Positions 6,901 to 13,497 of a DNA stretch of 26,056 bases are shown piece by piece (position 1 is the first letter of the stretch; the number at the start of each line of letters is the position of its first letter). The notes below the pieces were generated by a model, which was given only the letters and a program-made list of their open reading frames with translations, was not told the origin of the DNA and ran no database searches. A program made the translations under genes and the position numbers. The DNA comes from Candidatus Helarchaeota archaeon (GTDB lineage: Archaea; Asgardarchaeota; Lokiarchaeia; Helarchaeales; HEL-GB-A), in NCBI GenBank assembly GCA_013375405.1, contig JABXJU010000036.1, positions 1 to 26,056 of the forward strand, in the 5' to 3' direction.

Positions 6901-9685
6901 TGCCCCTTTATCAGATACGAATGGGACTTATGTCGCTGGAGATAATATCAGCTCGATCCCTGGTATATCAGTCTCAGGACAAGGGAATCACACCATCTAT
7001 GTGTGGTTGGTCGATGCTCTCGGAAATATTCATTACCTGAATTGGAGTTCGGTAAGCGTATATTATGATTCCTCAATCGCTGCTCCCGTTGGATTGGCTG
7101 CAGATCCGAGTGGCTGGACGAATATAGATTCCTTCAATGCAAACTGGACAAATCCAGCGGATTTCTCAGGAATTATTGGGGCCTATTATAAATTAGATTC
7201 TGCCCCTTTATCAGATACGAATGGGACTTATGTCGTTGGAGATAATATCAGCTCGATCCCTGGTATATCAGTCTCAGGACAAGGAAATCACACCATCTAT
7301 GTGTGGTTGGTCGATGCTGTCGGAAATATTAATTACCTGAATTGGAGTTCGGTAAGCGTATATTATGATTCTTCAATCGCTGCTCCCATTGGGTTGGCTG
7401 CAGATCCGAGCAGTTGGACGAATATAGATTCCTTCGATTTAGGTTGGACTAATCCAGGTGATATTTCAGGGCTAACTGGGAAATATTTCAAATTAGATAT
7501 GCCTCCTAGCAATAATACAGATGGGACCTATATTGCAGGAAGTTCAAATTTTTTGTCTGCCTTTTCCGTCACAACTGAAGGTGCACATAGCTTTTATCTT
7601 TGGCTCGTGGATTCAGCAGGAAATATCAATTATTTGAATCGCGCTGAGATTGTTCTTTACTTCGATAACGCCCCTCCTTTCAATTTTACTATAATTAGTC
7701 CTATTGAAGAAATTGGTGATGCGACACCAGAGGTCATTTGCCGGATTCTTGTATCGGGTGCAGGAATTAGCCTTTCAAGCGTCCAATACGCATATTCTAC
7801 CAACGGATCCTTAACACCGATCAATTGGGCTTCTGTTGATGGTGTATATTTAGATGCAGCTTGTAAAATTGATGCCAGTGAAGGCGCAATTGGTCCATTA
7901 TATGTCAAAGTAAATGCAGTTCCTTTCAATCAATTTTCCCTCACAAATAATACCATTAGATTCCGAGCTTCGGATATAGCTAACAACCCTGGAATCCAAT
8001 CCATTGCTTCTATCATTCCAACAACACCAACAGAAGAAGACGGTTTTAATATTTTAATTCTAATAATTATCATTGTAGCCATTGTTGGAGCAGCTTCTAT
8101 GAGCTATATTGTAATTCGGAAACGCAGACCAGAACTTATTTTTGCAAAAGATAAAATAAAACAACCGATACCTTCAACTGTCTCTCCTCCTGCTCCCTTA
8201 CCGCGCCCTGAAGAATTGGTTGAAGTAAAACGGGAATATGATTATGTGGGTGGAAATATTCGTTTTAAAATTGCAGTGCGAAATAACAGCCAGACAATGA
8301 TATCCAAAATTCAGGTTACACTCACTCCAACTGATCAATTCAAGTATGAGACAGAAGTGAAATCTGTCGAGACACTTGGACCTGGAGAATCTCGAGGCGT
8401 TGATTATATATTAACTCCGATAACTTGTGGAAAATCACAGGTATTTGGGACAGTTTCCTATATAGATGCCTTTGGGACTCCTGCTTCAATTACAATCCCA
8501 ACAAAAGAGATTTGGATTAAATGTCCACTCGTCACCTCAGTAAAAGCAGATGCAAAGGATCTATTACAATGGCGAACTCAGTTACAGAATGGGATAACCA
8601 CTATATCTTTTAAGAAATTAACACGTGAAGCCGCTTTTGAGATTGTTTCCAATCAGATCTCTGCATTAGATCTTGCTGTTGTTACAATAAATGAATATTT
8701 TTTAAAAGCCACCTATTCAGGAATTGCTAAGGTAACAAATACTAAAATTATTGTTGAAATCGAAACTTATGAAGATACGATTGGAATCATTGTATGGGCC
8801 TCTGATCTGAAACAAGTCACTGGTTTCCTCGCATATATTACTAATCTTGTTAATATCGCCTTAGATATGTCAAAAAACCTTAAAATGAAAGAAGAAAAAA
8901 TCGGCCAACAAATATTAAGTGCTTTTGAATTCACAGAACGTTTAATTCAACTCTTTGAGTACTGTGAGTCAAATTGGGCACTGAGTGAGGTAATAAATTT
9001 AGTAAAGGAGATATCGAGGCGAATACAACGCGATTTACCTAGTATTCACCTTGATATGAGCCAATGGATAACTAAATTAGATCAAAAATTCAAACCTGAC
9101 GCGACGCTGACAAAACAGTCTGCTATTAATCTCGAATATGATACTTTAACCATTCTTGAGAAAGTGAGTGATTTAATCCGATCCAATCTGAAAATGTATG
9201 AATCAACTTTTCAATATGAAACTGAAACAATTCAAATCATTGAAGAAAAGCATCTGAAATTACTCCTCACAAAAATTGAATTGGAGAAGCTTTATTCCAA
9301 ACGAATTATCACTCTTTTATTAGTTATCGAGAAAGACTCGGGAGTCACATTATATAGATATAATTTTTCCGAGAAAGAATTAGACCCGGATTTAATAAGT
9401 GGATTTTTAACAGCAATTCAAGGATTTAGTGCCGAATTTACAACTGAAACTGCTGCAATAAAAAAGTTAGCTTACCAAAATTTTGAAATCGAATTGAATA
9501 CAGGCGACTATATTCGAGCAGCCCTCGTTCTCTCTGGACAGTGCAGTAAGTTTCTAGTGAAGACTCTAATAAAATTTATCGATTCCTTTGAACAAACCTA
9601 TGAAGAGAGCTTAAAGACTATGCCAGTGGATTTAACGAAATTCGAAGACGCCTCGCAACTTGTATTTCTTTATTTTCTTGCATAG
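3938..9685 (+). CDS. Giant receptor-like membrane protein: two beta-propellers, Ig-like repeats, TM helix, longin-like cytoplasmic tail
   Basis: A 1915-residue protein not recognised as a named family. In order: a basic N-terminus and hydrophobic signal anchor (about 10-36); FG-GAP/VCBS-like repeats (about 70-440) with Asp-rich loops such as GDVNNDGKDE, GDIDLDNLDE and ADVDGDFKDE, suggesting a calcium-binding beta-propeller; seven repeats of about 58 residues (443-838), probably a second propeller; four Ig/FnIII-like units of 100 residues (849-1245); a linking beta domain; a TM helix (about 1370-1393) followed by RKRR. The ectodomain is rich in N-x-S/T sites, fitting an extracellular location. 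The cytoplasmic part has an Ig-like domain (1431-1530), an alpha/beta domain (1541-1649), a helical stretch (1650-1790) and a longin-like domain (1790-1915). ATG 3938 is preferred to an in-frame GTG at 3923, which overlaps the likely ribosome site. Surface adhesion or receptor function is inferred from architecture only. Confidence 0.88.
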   Translation: MKYLNARSKKRSLFPLLLLIFILLIFQFSYFFQLISNTQTGIDNIPVTKLPFYYTSSQDYEMIELWNFSTVPLLVRVKTGDVNNDGKDEVLLSQNTAVLSSLTLINNSGGIIWTKNFTAINKHVSAFEFAELDGDPEKEIIYGFSDSNPGGDDNIFAINHDGSYIWNQSNKGGIQAKSIGVGDIDLDNLDEVVVGDNLPQIRLYDHNGTFLWNESFPATVGYTLISDITGDGKGDILLDTRAPDGKIYTYDPNHTPLWNESPPGNSDYITTGELTGDGINDVIWQARLPENFYVYQNNGTLLWNKTPWIRAESFCEIGIAAIVDIMGDSDNELIAVNDTNIIVFNSTGSPLWKFGSGWPIFSDFFGNQDSDFIIVNQSEIYIINRTGSIEATLNLTNNMSVFTGWFPVTSADVDGDFKDEIVYLSEDSEIICLKLNYFLAWDWTMTEVVSTESTADSWDPVITMNGSGHVHVAWWDETNYSGSGEDDDIFYKRWNATIGTWPLTEVVSTESTSDSRHPTITVDGSGDLHIVWDDYTSGTDWDIFYKRWNATTGNWTTTEVVSTESTSNSNNPAIMVDAAGHVHVIWHDLTNYSDAGTDYDIFYKRWNATTGIWTTTEVVSTESTEHSMYPTIKIDDSGHIHAVWHDWTDYDGADADDDIFYKRWNATTGNWTITEVVSTESPADSAYPTIAVDGAKNIHVTWWDNTDYSGAGIDQDIFYKCWNATTGNWITTEVVSTESTNTSSDPTIAADESGHLYVVWHDLTNYSDAGTDYDIFYKRWNVTTGNWTTTEVVSTESTEDSKNPTIEVDNNGYVHVAWTDGTDYNNAGTDYDIFYKKFFEMKEDKFIEAPKNLQVTPPGWTNNNLFNVSWVNPNDPSGIIGAYYKLDVTPTSSTNGIYVAGDDISSITSISVSGQGNHTIYVWLKDRVLNIDHTKYASTVLYYDSSIAAPVGLAADPSGWTNIDSFNVNWTNPADFSGITGAYYKLDSAPLSDTNGTYVAGDNISSIPGISVSGQGNHTIYVWLVDALGNIHYLNWSSVSVYYDSSIAAPVGLAADPSGWTNIDSFNANWTNPADFSGIIGAYYKLDSAPLSDTNGTYVVGDNISSIPGISVSGQGNHTIYVWLVDAVGNINYLNWSSVSVYYDSSIAAPIGLAADPSSWTNIDSFDLGWTNPGDISGLTGKYFKLDMPPSNNTDGTYIAGSSNFLSAFSVTTEGAHSFYLWLVDSAGNINYLNRAEIVLYFDNAPPFNFTIISPIEEIGDATPEVICRILVSGAGISLSSVQYAYSTNGSLTPINWASVDGVYLDAACKIDASEGAIGPLYVKVNAVPFNQFSLTNNTIRFRASDIANNPGIQSIASIIPTTPTEEDGFNILILIIIIVAIVGAASMSYIVIRKRRPELIFAKDKIKQPIPSTVSPPAPLPRPEELVEVKREYDYVGGNIRFKIAVRNNSQTMISKIQVTLTPTDQFKYETEVKSVETLGPGESRGVDYILTPITCGKSQVFGTVSYIDAFGTPASITIPTKEIWIKCPLVTSVKADAKDLLQWRTQLQNGITTISFKKLTREAAFEIVSNQISALDLAVVTINEYFLKATYSGIAKVTNTKIIVEIETYEDTIGIIVWASDLKQVTGFLAYITNLVNIALDMSKNLKMKEEKIGQQILSAFEFTERLIQLFEYCESNWALSEVINLVKEISRRIQRDLPSIHLDMSQWITKLDQKFKPDATLTKQSAINLEYDTLTILEKVSDLIRSNLKMYESTFQYETETIQIIEEKHLKLLLTKIELEKLYSKRIITLLLVIEKDSGVTLYRYNFSEKELDPDLISGFLTAIQGFSAEFTTETAAIKKLAYQNFEIELNTGDYIRAALVLSGQCSKFLVKTLIKFIDSFEQTYEESLKTMPVDLTKFEDASQLVFLYFLA
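5264..6450 (+). repeat. Seven tandem coding repeats of about 174 bases (propeller blades)
   Basis: Units begin at 5264, 5438, 5600, 5774, 5948, 6122 and 6296. Six are 174 bases; the second is 162, lacking four residues in its loop. Each encodes W-x-x-TEVVSTES...PTI-x-VD...GH-x-H-x-x-W-x-D...DIFYKRWNATTGN. Seven copies match the blade number of a common beta-propeller, and the pattern resembles BNR/sialidase-type blades. DNA identity between units is high, pointing to internal duplication. Confidence 0.9.
6482..7672 (+). repeat. Four tandem coding repeats of 300 bases (Ig/FnIII-like domains)
   Basis: Units begin at 6482, 6782, 7082 and 7382, exactly 300 bases apart. Units two and three are almost identical at the DNA level; one and four are diverged. 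Each encodes AP-x-GLAADPSGWTN...WTNP-x-D-x-SG...YYKLD...GTY-x-AGD...GNHTIYVWLVDA-GNI-x-YLN. The pattern suits a beta-sandwich of about 100 residues. Confidence 0.92.
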
Positions 9686-9693
9686 AACTGAAT

Positions 9694-9720
9694 TGAAAAG
9701 AGATTTCATTTCTCTTTCAC
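9694..9720. terminator. Hairpin between convergent genes, possible two-way terminator
   Basis: GAAAAGAGA (9695-9703) can pair with TCTCTTTC (9711-9718), and each arm is followed by T-rich sequence on one strand. It lies directly after the stop of the giant gene, and the stop codon of the small minus-strand gene falls in its loop. The stem is short and AT-rich. Confidence 0.4.
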
Positions 9721-9957
9721 TTTTTGGTCATCTTCTAAAAATTTATGAAGAAAAATCCCTACCCCTAAAGTGATCAGAAAAGATAAACACCAAAAATTAA
9801 GAAAGATAACTTGTAATCCATCGAGTATATTCCCTTGCCATAAATCATTGAATCCGGGGAAAATCGAGAGAAAAATCCAAAGGATTATTGAAAGTGCATT
9901 TATTATAATTACAAGTTCATATCCACTTTTTAATAAAGTCGCTCTTTCCATTGCCAT
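9706..9957 (-). CDS. Small two-helix membrane protein
   Basis: An 83-residue protein of unknown function. It has a short polar N-terminus (MAMERATLLKSG), a first hydrophobic helix at about 13-34 (VIIINALSIILWIFLSIF), a loop with 'GFNDLWQGN', a second helix at about 48-71 and a charged C-terminus (EDDQKVKEK). Gene status is supported by the clean two-helix pattern and by a TATA-like element 20-30 bases before the ATG, which would make the mRNA leaderless. No ribosome site precedes the start. It faces the giant gene tail to tail. A frame on the opposite strand covers the same DNA but is Lys/Ile-rich and unlike a protein, so I take the minus strand as real. Confidence 0.6.
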   Translation of the reverse strand: MAMERATLLKSGYELVIIINALSIILWIFLSIFPGFNDLWQGNILDGLQVIFLNFWCLSFLITLGVGIFLHKFLEDDQKVKEK

Positions 9958-9973
9958 TACACAAATTCAGTTA

Positions 9974-9988
9974 AAATTTATATATATT
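9974..9988 (-). promoter_or_regulatory. TATA box for the small two-helix membrane protein gene
   Basis: On the minus strand the segment reads as ATATATATAAATTTT, centred about 24 bases from the ATG at 9957. This is the standard archaeal spacing for a transcript starting at or next to the start codon. Confidence 0.5.
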
Positions 9989-10050
9989 ATTTGCTGGATT
10001 CTTTTTTTAAAACTGATACCAAATTTATCTTATTAAACCTTGTAATAATA

Positions 10051-10061
10051 AATATAAAAAT
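10051..10061 (+). promoter_or_regulatory. TATA box for the metallo-hydrolase/moaE genes
   Basis: AATATAAAAAT is centred about 28 bases before the ATG at 10085, so the transcript would start very near the start codon. A GGCAGGAG at 10063-10070 lies 14 bases from the ATG, too far to be an ideal ribosome site. Confidence 0.4.
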
Positions 10062-10084
10062 TGGCAGGAGAATTTATAAATCAG

Positions 10085-10963
10085 ATGACAATAATTCGCG
10101 ATACGGGACCAGTGGTAGACGGAATTTATCTCCTTGATATAGGCATCTGGGGTATTGAAAAACAGATGGCAGTATATGTCATTGTAAGTTCAGACCAAAT
10201 TGCATTAATTGACACGGGCACAAAAAGAGAAATACGAACCGTCGTAAAAGAATTGCATCAATTAGGAATAAACAAGTTAGATTATATCCTTGTGACCCAC
10301 TCACATATCGATCATGCTGGCGGGATATACAAACTTATCAAACAATTTTCCGGGACAGAAATTTGTATCCCTGCGTTAGCGCTCGATTTAAAGAAGGAAT
10401 ATGCAATAAAATCTAAAAAATTCAATTTATCAAATCCACTTCGATTGCTCAAAGAAGGAGATTTAATTAAACTAGATTCTAAATACAGATTGGAAGTGTT
10501 AGAAACCCCGGGGCATATTGATGACCACATCTCATTCTTGTTAAAGGAAATGAAAATTTTATTTGTAGGCGATGCATGCGGAGCACATCATCTTGGAAAA
10601 GGATTTTCACGTCCAAGCGCTTACGCTCCATATTTTAATCATAAGAAATATATTAAAACTCTTAACCGATTCCAAAAAATTGCACCATCTGGACTCGGAA
10701 TTGCTTCATATGGATTTGCTACTGATATAGATGCTCAAAATTGCATTAAAGCTGCCATCAGTGACTATAATAATTGGATGGAAACCGTTATTGAATATAT
10801 GAAGGAAAATAAAGAGGAAAGCAACGTCGCTGAAATTTTATTGAATAAATTTGGTCGAAGTCCCGGTGAAATTCGTGAAAACCGTCCTGACCAATGGGTT
10901 AAGACCATTCTCACTGGTATTGCCCGCGGCTTTATTGATTCATTAGGATTGAGAAAAGAATGA
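10085..10963 (+). CDS. Metallo-beta-lactamase-fold hydrolase
   Basis: A 292-residue cytoplasmic protein of the MBL superfamily. The metal-binding HxHxDH is THSHIDHAGG (H72, H74, D76, H77), with H144 in ETPGHIDDH and D163 in FVGDACG as further ligands. The usual last histidine, expected near GIASYGFATD (about residues 208-217), is not seen; Ser-Tyr takes its place. The C-terminal 60 residues form a helical region often seen in archaeal members of unassigned substrate. The ATG at 10085 is used; an in-frame TTG at 10061 lies inside the promoter-like region. Its last four bases overlap the moaE start (ATGA), so the two are co-transcribed, but a role in molybdopterin synthesis is only suggested by that link. 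Thioester or phosphodiester hydrolysis are both possible. Confidence 0.88.
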   Translation: MTIIRDTGPVVDGIYLLDIGIWGIEKQMAVYVIVSSDQIALIDTGTKREIRTVVKELHQLGINKLDYILVTHSHIDHAGGIYKLIKQFSGTEICIPALALDLKKEYAIKSKKFNLSNPLRLLKEGDLIKLDSKYRLEVLETPGHIDDHISFLLKEMKILFVGDACGAHHLGKGFSRPSAYAPYFNHKKYIKTLNRFQKIAPSGLGIASYGFATDIDAQNCIKAAISDYNNWMETVIEYMKENKEESNVAEILLNKFGRSPGEIRENRPDQWVKTILTGIARGFIDSLGLRKE

Positions 10964-11409
10964 AAATTCAATCTGGCGTTTATGAAAAGGGGACCATATC
11001 CCTTGAACAAATTTATACAGAAATTCGAAAACACCCTGACATCTCTAAGGCAGGTGATATCGTTAGCTTTACTGGGATTGTCCGGGGTGAAACTGTTAAC
11101 GGCGAAAAGGTCACAAAATTAAAAATTGAAGCCTATAAAGAACAAGCAGATAAAAAATTACGTTTGATTAGTGAAGATCTACGTAAAATAAAGGGCATCA
11201 TTGAAGTTATTCTGATTCATTTAATAGGTGAATTTTCGGTGGGTGAGGAAATGGTCTATGTCGTAATTGCTGGTGCCCATCGGGAAGAATCTTTTAATAC
11301 ACTTATCAAAGCAGTCAACCGCTATAAGAAAGAAGCTCCGTTCTGGAAAAAAGAATTTCAGAGTTCTGGAAAATCATACTGGATCGAGGACCCCATGCAC
11401 GAAAAGTGA
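10960..11409 (+). CDS. moaE: Molybdopterin synthase catalytic subunit MoaE
   Basis: A 149-residue protein of normal MoaE length. MoaE, with thiocarboxylated MoaD, adds two sulfurs to precursor Z to make molybdopterin for Mo/W enzymes. Visible family features: VSFTGIVRGET with R42, the KLKIEAYKEQADKKL stretch (53-67), the GEFSVGEE segment (90-97), AHREESF (106-112) and PFWKKEF (127-133) whose lysines match the active-site region. The HRxG motif of many members reads HLIG here. The start overlaps the stop of the MBL gene by four bases, so translation is coupled. No moaD, moaA or moaC is in the window. Alternatives are unlikely. Confidence 0.93.
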   Translation: MKIQSGVYEKGTISLEQIYTEIRKHPDISKAGDIVSFTGIVRGETVNGEKVTKLKIEAYKEQADKKLRLISEDLRKIKGIIEVILIHLIGEFSVGEEMVYVVIAGAHREESFNTLIKAVNRYKKEAPFWKKEFQSSGKSYWIEDPMHEK

Positions 11410-11418
11410 GTAGATTTA

Positions 11419-12240
11419 ATGGTAGATTTTGAAAATGAATTTAATTCTGCGAACTATATTACTTTAAAACAATTTCAAGGCGGTTGGATTTGGATAAAGA
11501 ATATTAAGGAAACCACTAGCCGAATTTTACCTTTACTTGAAAAATTATCAGTTAAAGAAATTCAAAAAATTGCTGATATTCTGAACGGGGCCGTAATGCC
11601 TTGGCATATCTTCGATGATACCGAATGGGTTCTCCGCCTGAGTCCTCTTCCCGGATTTATAATTCTATATATCTTCAATAACGACGAGGAATTCGGTTCT
11701 GCTCTCAAAATCTTCTTCCATAAATCCTCCATAAAAGTCCCAACTGAAGACGCCTATGTCTGGACACAATATTTTTTAGATTTTTTAGGAATTTTCGCAA
11801 AGGGTGGCACTGAAAAAGCTATCTCTACACAATATCAGGATGAATTAATTAGCTTTCACGAATTACTCGAAGAAATTGATCCAATAAATAAGAAAAAAAT
11901 GTGGAACGATATCATCGGACAGCGAGAAGCACCTCTTCTTAAAATTAATCAAAAAACTGCGGAACAAATAAGCATCCAACTCAAGGTATCATTCTTTACT
12001 GGTAATTGGGAAGAAATTCAAATTCAATGGGGTTTTAAATTCGAATTACTCAAAAGTTTCAACATATATATCGTTTTATCCATTGATGGAACTAAAGTTA
12101 ATATTTATTATACTAAAAATGTTCTGAACTTTCAATCCCGTCGCATTCTTTTCTTCACTTGGCTCTATTGTAATGCGATAATTCGCGAAGCGCGTTTAAT
12201 AATGGGTGATACGCTCCCTAAACTCTCTGAATATTTATAA
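11419..12240 (+). CDS. Unrecognised 273-residue cytoplasmic protein
   Basis: I do not recognise this family. The protein is soluble and mixed alpha/beta. It contains KLSVKEIQKIADILNGAVMPW (about 43-63), 'SPLPGFIILYIFNNDEEFGSALKIFF' in the region 75-100, and a second beta-rich half (about 175-245) with IQLKVSFFTGNWEEIQIQW and YIVLSIDGTKVNIYYTKN. The two halves each have a strand-turn-strand with a D/N-rich turn and might be a duplicated fold. It follows moaE by 9 bases in the same direction, so it probably belongs to the same transcript. There are no cysteine clusters, nucleotide-binding motifs or membrane segments. The ATG is weakly preceded by GTGAG. Confidence 0.7.
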   Translation: MVDFENEFNSANYITLKQFQGGWIWIKNIKETTSRILPLLEKLSVKEIQKIADILNGAVMPWHIFDDTEWVLRLSPLPGFIILYIFNNDEEFGSALKIFFHKSSIKVPTEDAYVWTQYFLDFLGIFAKGGTEKAISTQYQDELISFHELLEEIDPINKKKMWNDIIGQREAPLLKINQKTAEQISIQLKVSFFTGNWEEIQIQWGFKFELLKSFNIYIVLSIDGTKVNIYYTKNVLNFQSRRILFFTWLYCNAIIREARLIMGDTLPKLSEYL

Positions 12241-12283
12241 ATAATTACAAATTTTAATTAAGATTGAATTAATGTACTTCAAT

Positions 12284-12307
12284 GTCGTGAAATGAGAGTT
12301 TTACGAC
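12284..12307. other. Nine-base-pair hairpin in the gap before the YdjM-like gene
   Basis: GTCGTGAAA pairs with TTTTACGAC (one G-T pair) around the loop TGAGAG. It is framed by a 10-base inverted repeat, AATTACAAAT (12243-12252) and ATTTGTAATT (12350-12359). There is no T tract directly after it, so a simple terminator is unlikely. A processed 3' end, regulatory site or remnant element are possible. Confidence 0.3.
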
Positions 12308-12396
12308 AGTCACTACGTTCAAATTGTATTCAAAAAATTGATAAAATCTATTTGTAATTGCGTAATTATCAATCATATTATTAGTGGCTTTAACCA

Positions 12397-13143
12397 ATGG
12401 TCAGCTTCATTTCACACATGGCAATTGGAATTCTCTTTGCAGAAATAATCTTAAGGCTTAGAACAAAAGATTTGAATGAACGGTCAGAGAAACGTGTGAA
12501 ATATTGGACAATTGGACTCATAGCTGGCTTAATTCCAGACCTAGATATAATACCCGGTTATATTTTAGGAGTTCACCCCTACACATTTCACCATATCTAC
12601 ACCCACACATTTCTAGCCTTGGGAATTGTAGCCATCGCTTGTTTGGTTATTTTTAGAAAGAATGAACTTGCTTTCCCATTTTTCACAGGGTATGGTATGC
12701 ATTTAGTTTTTGACTATTTTGATAATTCCATTTCGCCCCTTGGGCCTTTCGTTCCCGAGATAGAATTGGGGCTTTTATGTGGATGGGGGACAATCCCAGG
12801 AGGCAGCTGGGCCAGCGAGTATTGGTTATTACCAGGTTATGAATCGCATACTCTATGGGCCATTTTTATGAATAATGGCTGGGGGATTCCTATTGGTTTC
12901 GAATTCTTAAGTATTTATGATTTAGTATTCATTGTGATTTTTTTTATTTTGTTCATAATCTTAATCAGGCTTGTTTTTAAGAGGAGATCCTTAAAAAAAG
13001 GGGAAGTGAAGATGGCGTTGACATGGAGCATACTCACTATTTCTAATCGCCCGAAATTTTTCCCTTTCAGTTTTTATAGTAAAAATAGTGATAATATAAT
13101 CCAAGAAATCCAATTTAATTCTAGAAACTTCTTGTATTTGTGA
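12397..13143 (+). CDS. YdjM/DUF457-like membrane-bound metal-dependent hydrolase
   Basis: A 248-residue membrane protein of the YdjM (LexA-binding inner-membrane hydrolase, DUF457) type. Metal-binding features are present in order: SHMAIG with H7, IPDLD (D48, D50), HHIYTH (H65, H66, H70) and MHLVFDYF (H102, D106). Hydrophobic helices lie at about 38-56, 72-86, 95-110 and 172-191, the last followed by a basic stop-transfer (FKRRSLKK). The last 45 residues are polar and have no visible domain. The substrate is unknown for the family; phospholipid-phosphatase-like activity has been suggested. The ATG at 12397 is used; an in-frame ATG at 12418 would remove the first conserved histidine. Confidence 0.85.
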   Translation: MVSFISHMAIGILFAEIILRLRTKDLNERSEKRVKYWTIGLIAGLIPDLDIIPGYILGVHPYTFHHIYTHTFLALGIVAIACLVIFRKNELAFPFFTGYGMHLVFDYFDNSISPLGPFVPEIELGLLCGWGTIPGGSWASEYWLLPGYESHTLWAIFMNNGWGIPIGFEFLSIYDLVFIVIFFILFIILIRLVFKRRSLKKGEVKMALTWSILTISNRPKFFPFSFYSKNSDNIIQEIQFNSRNFLYL

Positions 13144-13181
13144 CTTAATTTTCCATTTTTAGGTTTTTCATGTAGAATCTT

Positions 13182-13193
13182 AAAATATTTAAG
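13182..13193 (+). promoter_or_regulatory. TATA box for the small charged protein gene
   Basis: AAAATATTTAAG is centred about 30 bases before the ATG at 13218, consistent with transcription starting within a few bases of the start codon. Confidence 0.45.
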
Positions 13194-13217
13194 TTTAAAT
13201 CTTCAATATAGATAAAT

Positions 13218-13388
13218 ATGGGACTATTAAAAGGCTCCAAAAAGAAAGAAATAGACGAAGAAGACGAATCCGACGAAGAGGAATTCGAGGAAGATCCTTG
13301 GTATCGAACAGATATTAGAGATAAAAAGAAAAAGAAGCGTGAAGAGCACCGCGATGATAGCTGGGATGGCATGTACGGAGATTATTAG
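13218..13388 (+). CDS. Small highly charged protein (56 residues)
   Basis: This 56-residue frame begins MGLLKGSKKKEIDEEDESDE, continues EEFEEDPWYRTDIRDKKKKKRE and ends with SWDGMYGDY. Acidic and basic blocks alternate and two Trp and several Tyr sit at the ends, a pattern of a disordered adaptor or nucleic-acid-associated peptide. Evidence for a real gene: a TATA-like box at the right distance, a frame that spans the whole gap between its neighbours, and a plausible composition for an archaeal small protein. Two frames on the opposite strand over the same DNA are Ser/Phe-rich mirror images of the Glu/Lys codons and I discount them. No function is assigned. Confidence 0.55.
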   Translation: MGLLKGSKKKEIDEEDESDEEEFEEDPWYRTDIRDKKKKKREEHRDDSWDGMYGDY

Positions 13389-13497
13389 GACTCTAATTCC
13401 TTCAATCCACAATTCTTTTTGTTATCTATCGAGTTATTTATTATAATTTTCCGAAATTTCTCCTAATATCATCAATCGTGGTAAAGGGCATAATATC

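Noticed and set aside
5264..7672. CRISPR-like or satellite repeat array
   Set aside because: The repeats are in frame, of 174 and 300 bases without spacers, and fully explained as protein domains.
9770..10036. 88-codon plus-strand frame opposite the two-helix membrane protein
   Set aside because: Lys/Ile-rich and without a protein-like pattern; the minus strand has a clean membrane protein and a well-placed TATA box.
13145..13412. Two minus-strand frames opposite the small charged protein
   Set aside because: Ser/Phe-rich sequences that are complements of GAA/GAC/AAA codons; the plus-strand frame has the better promoter and composition.
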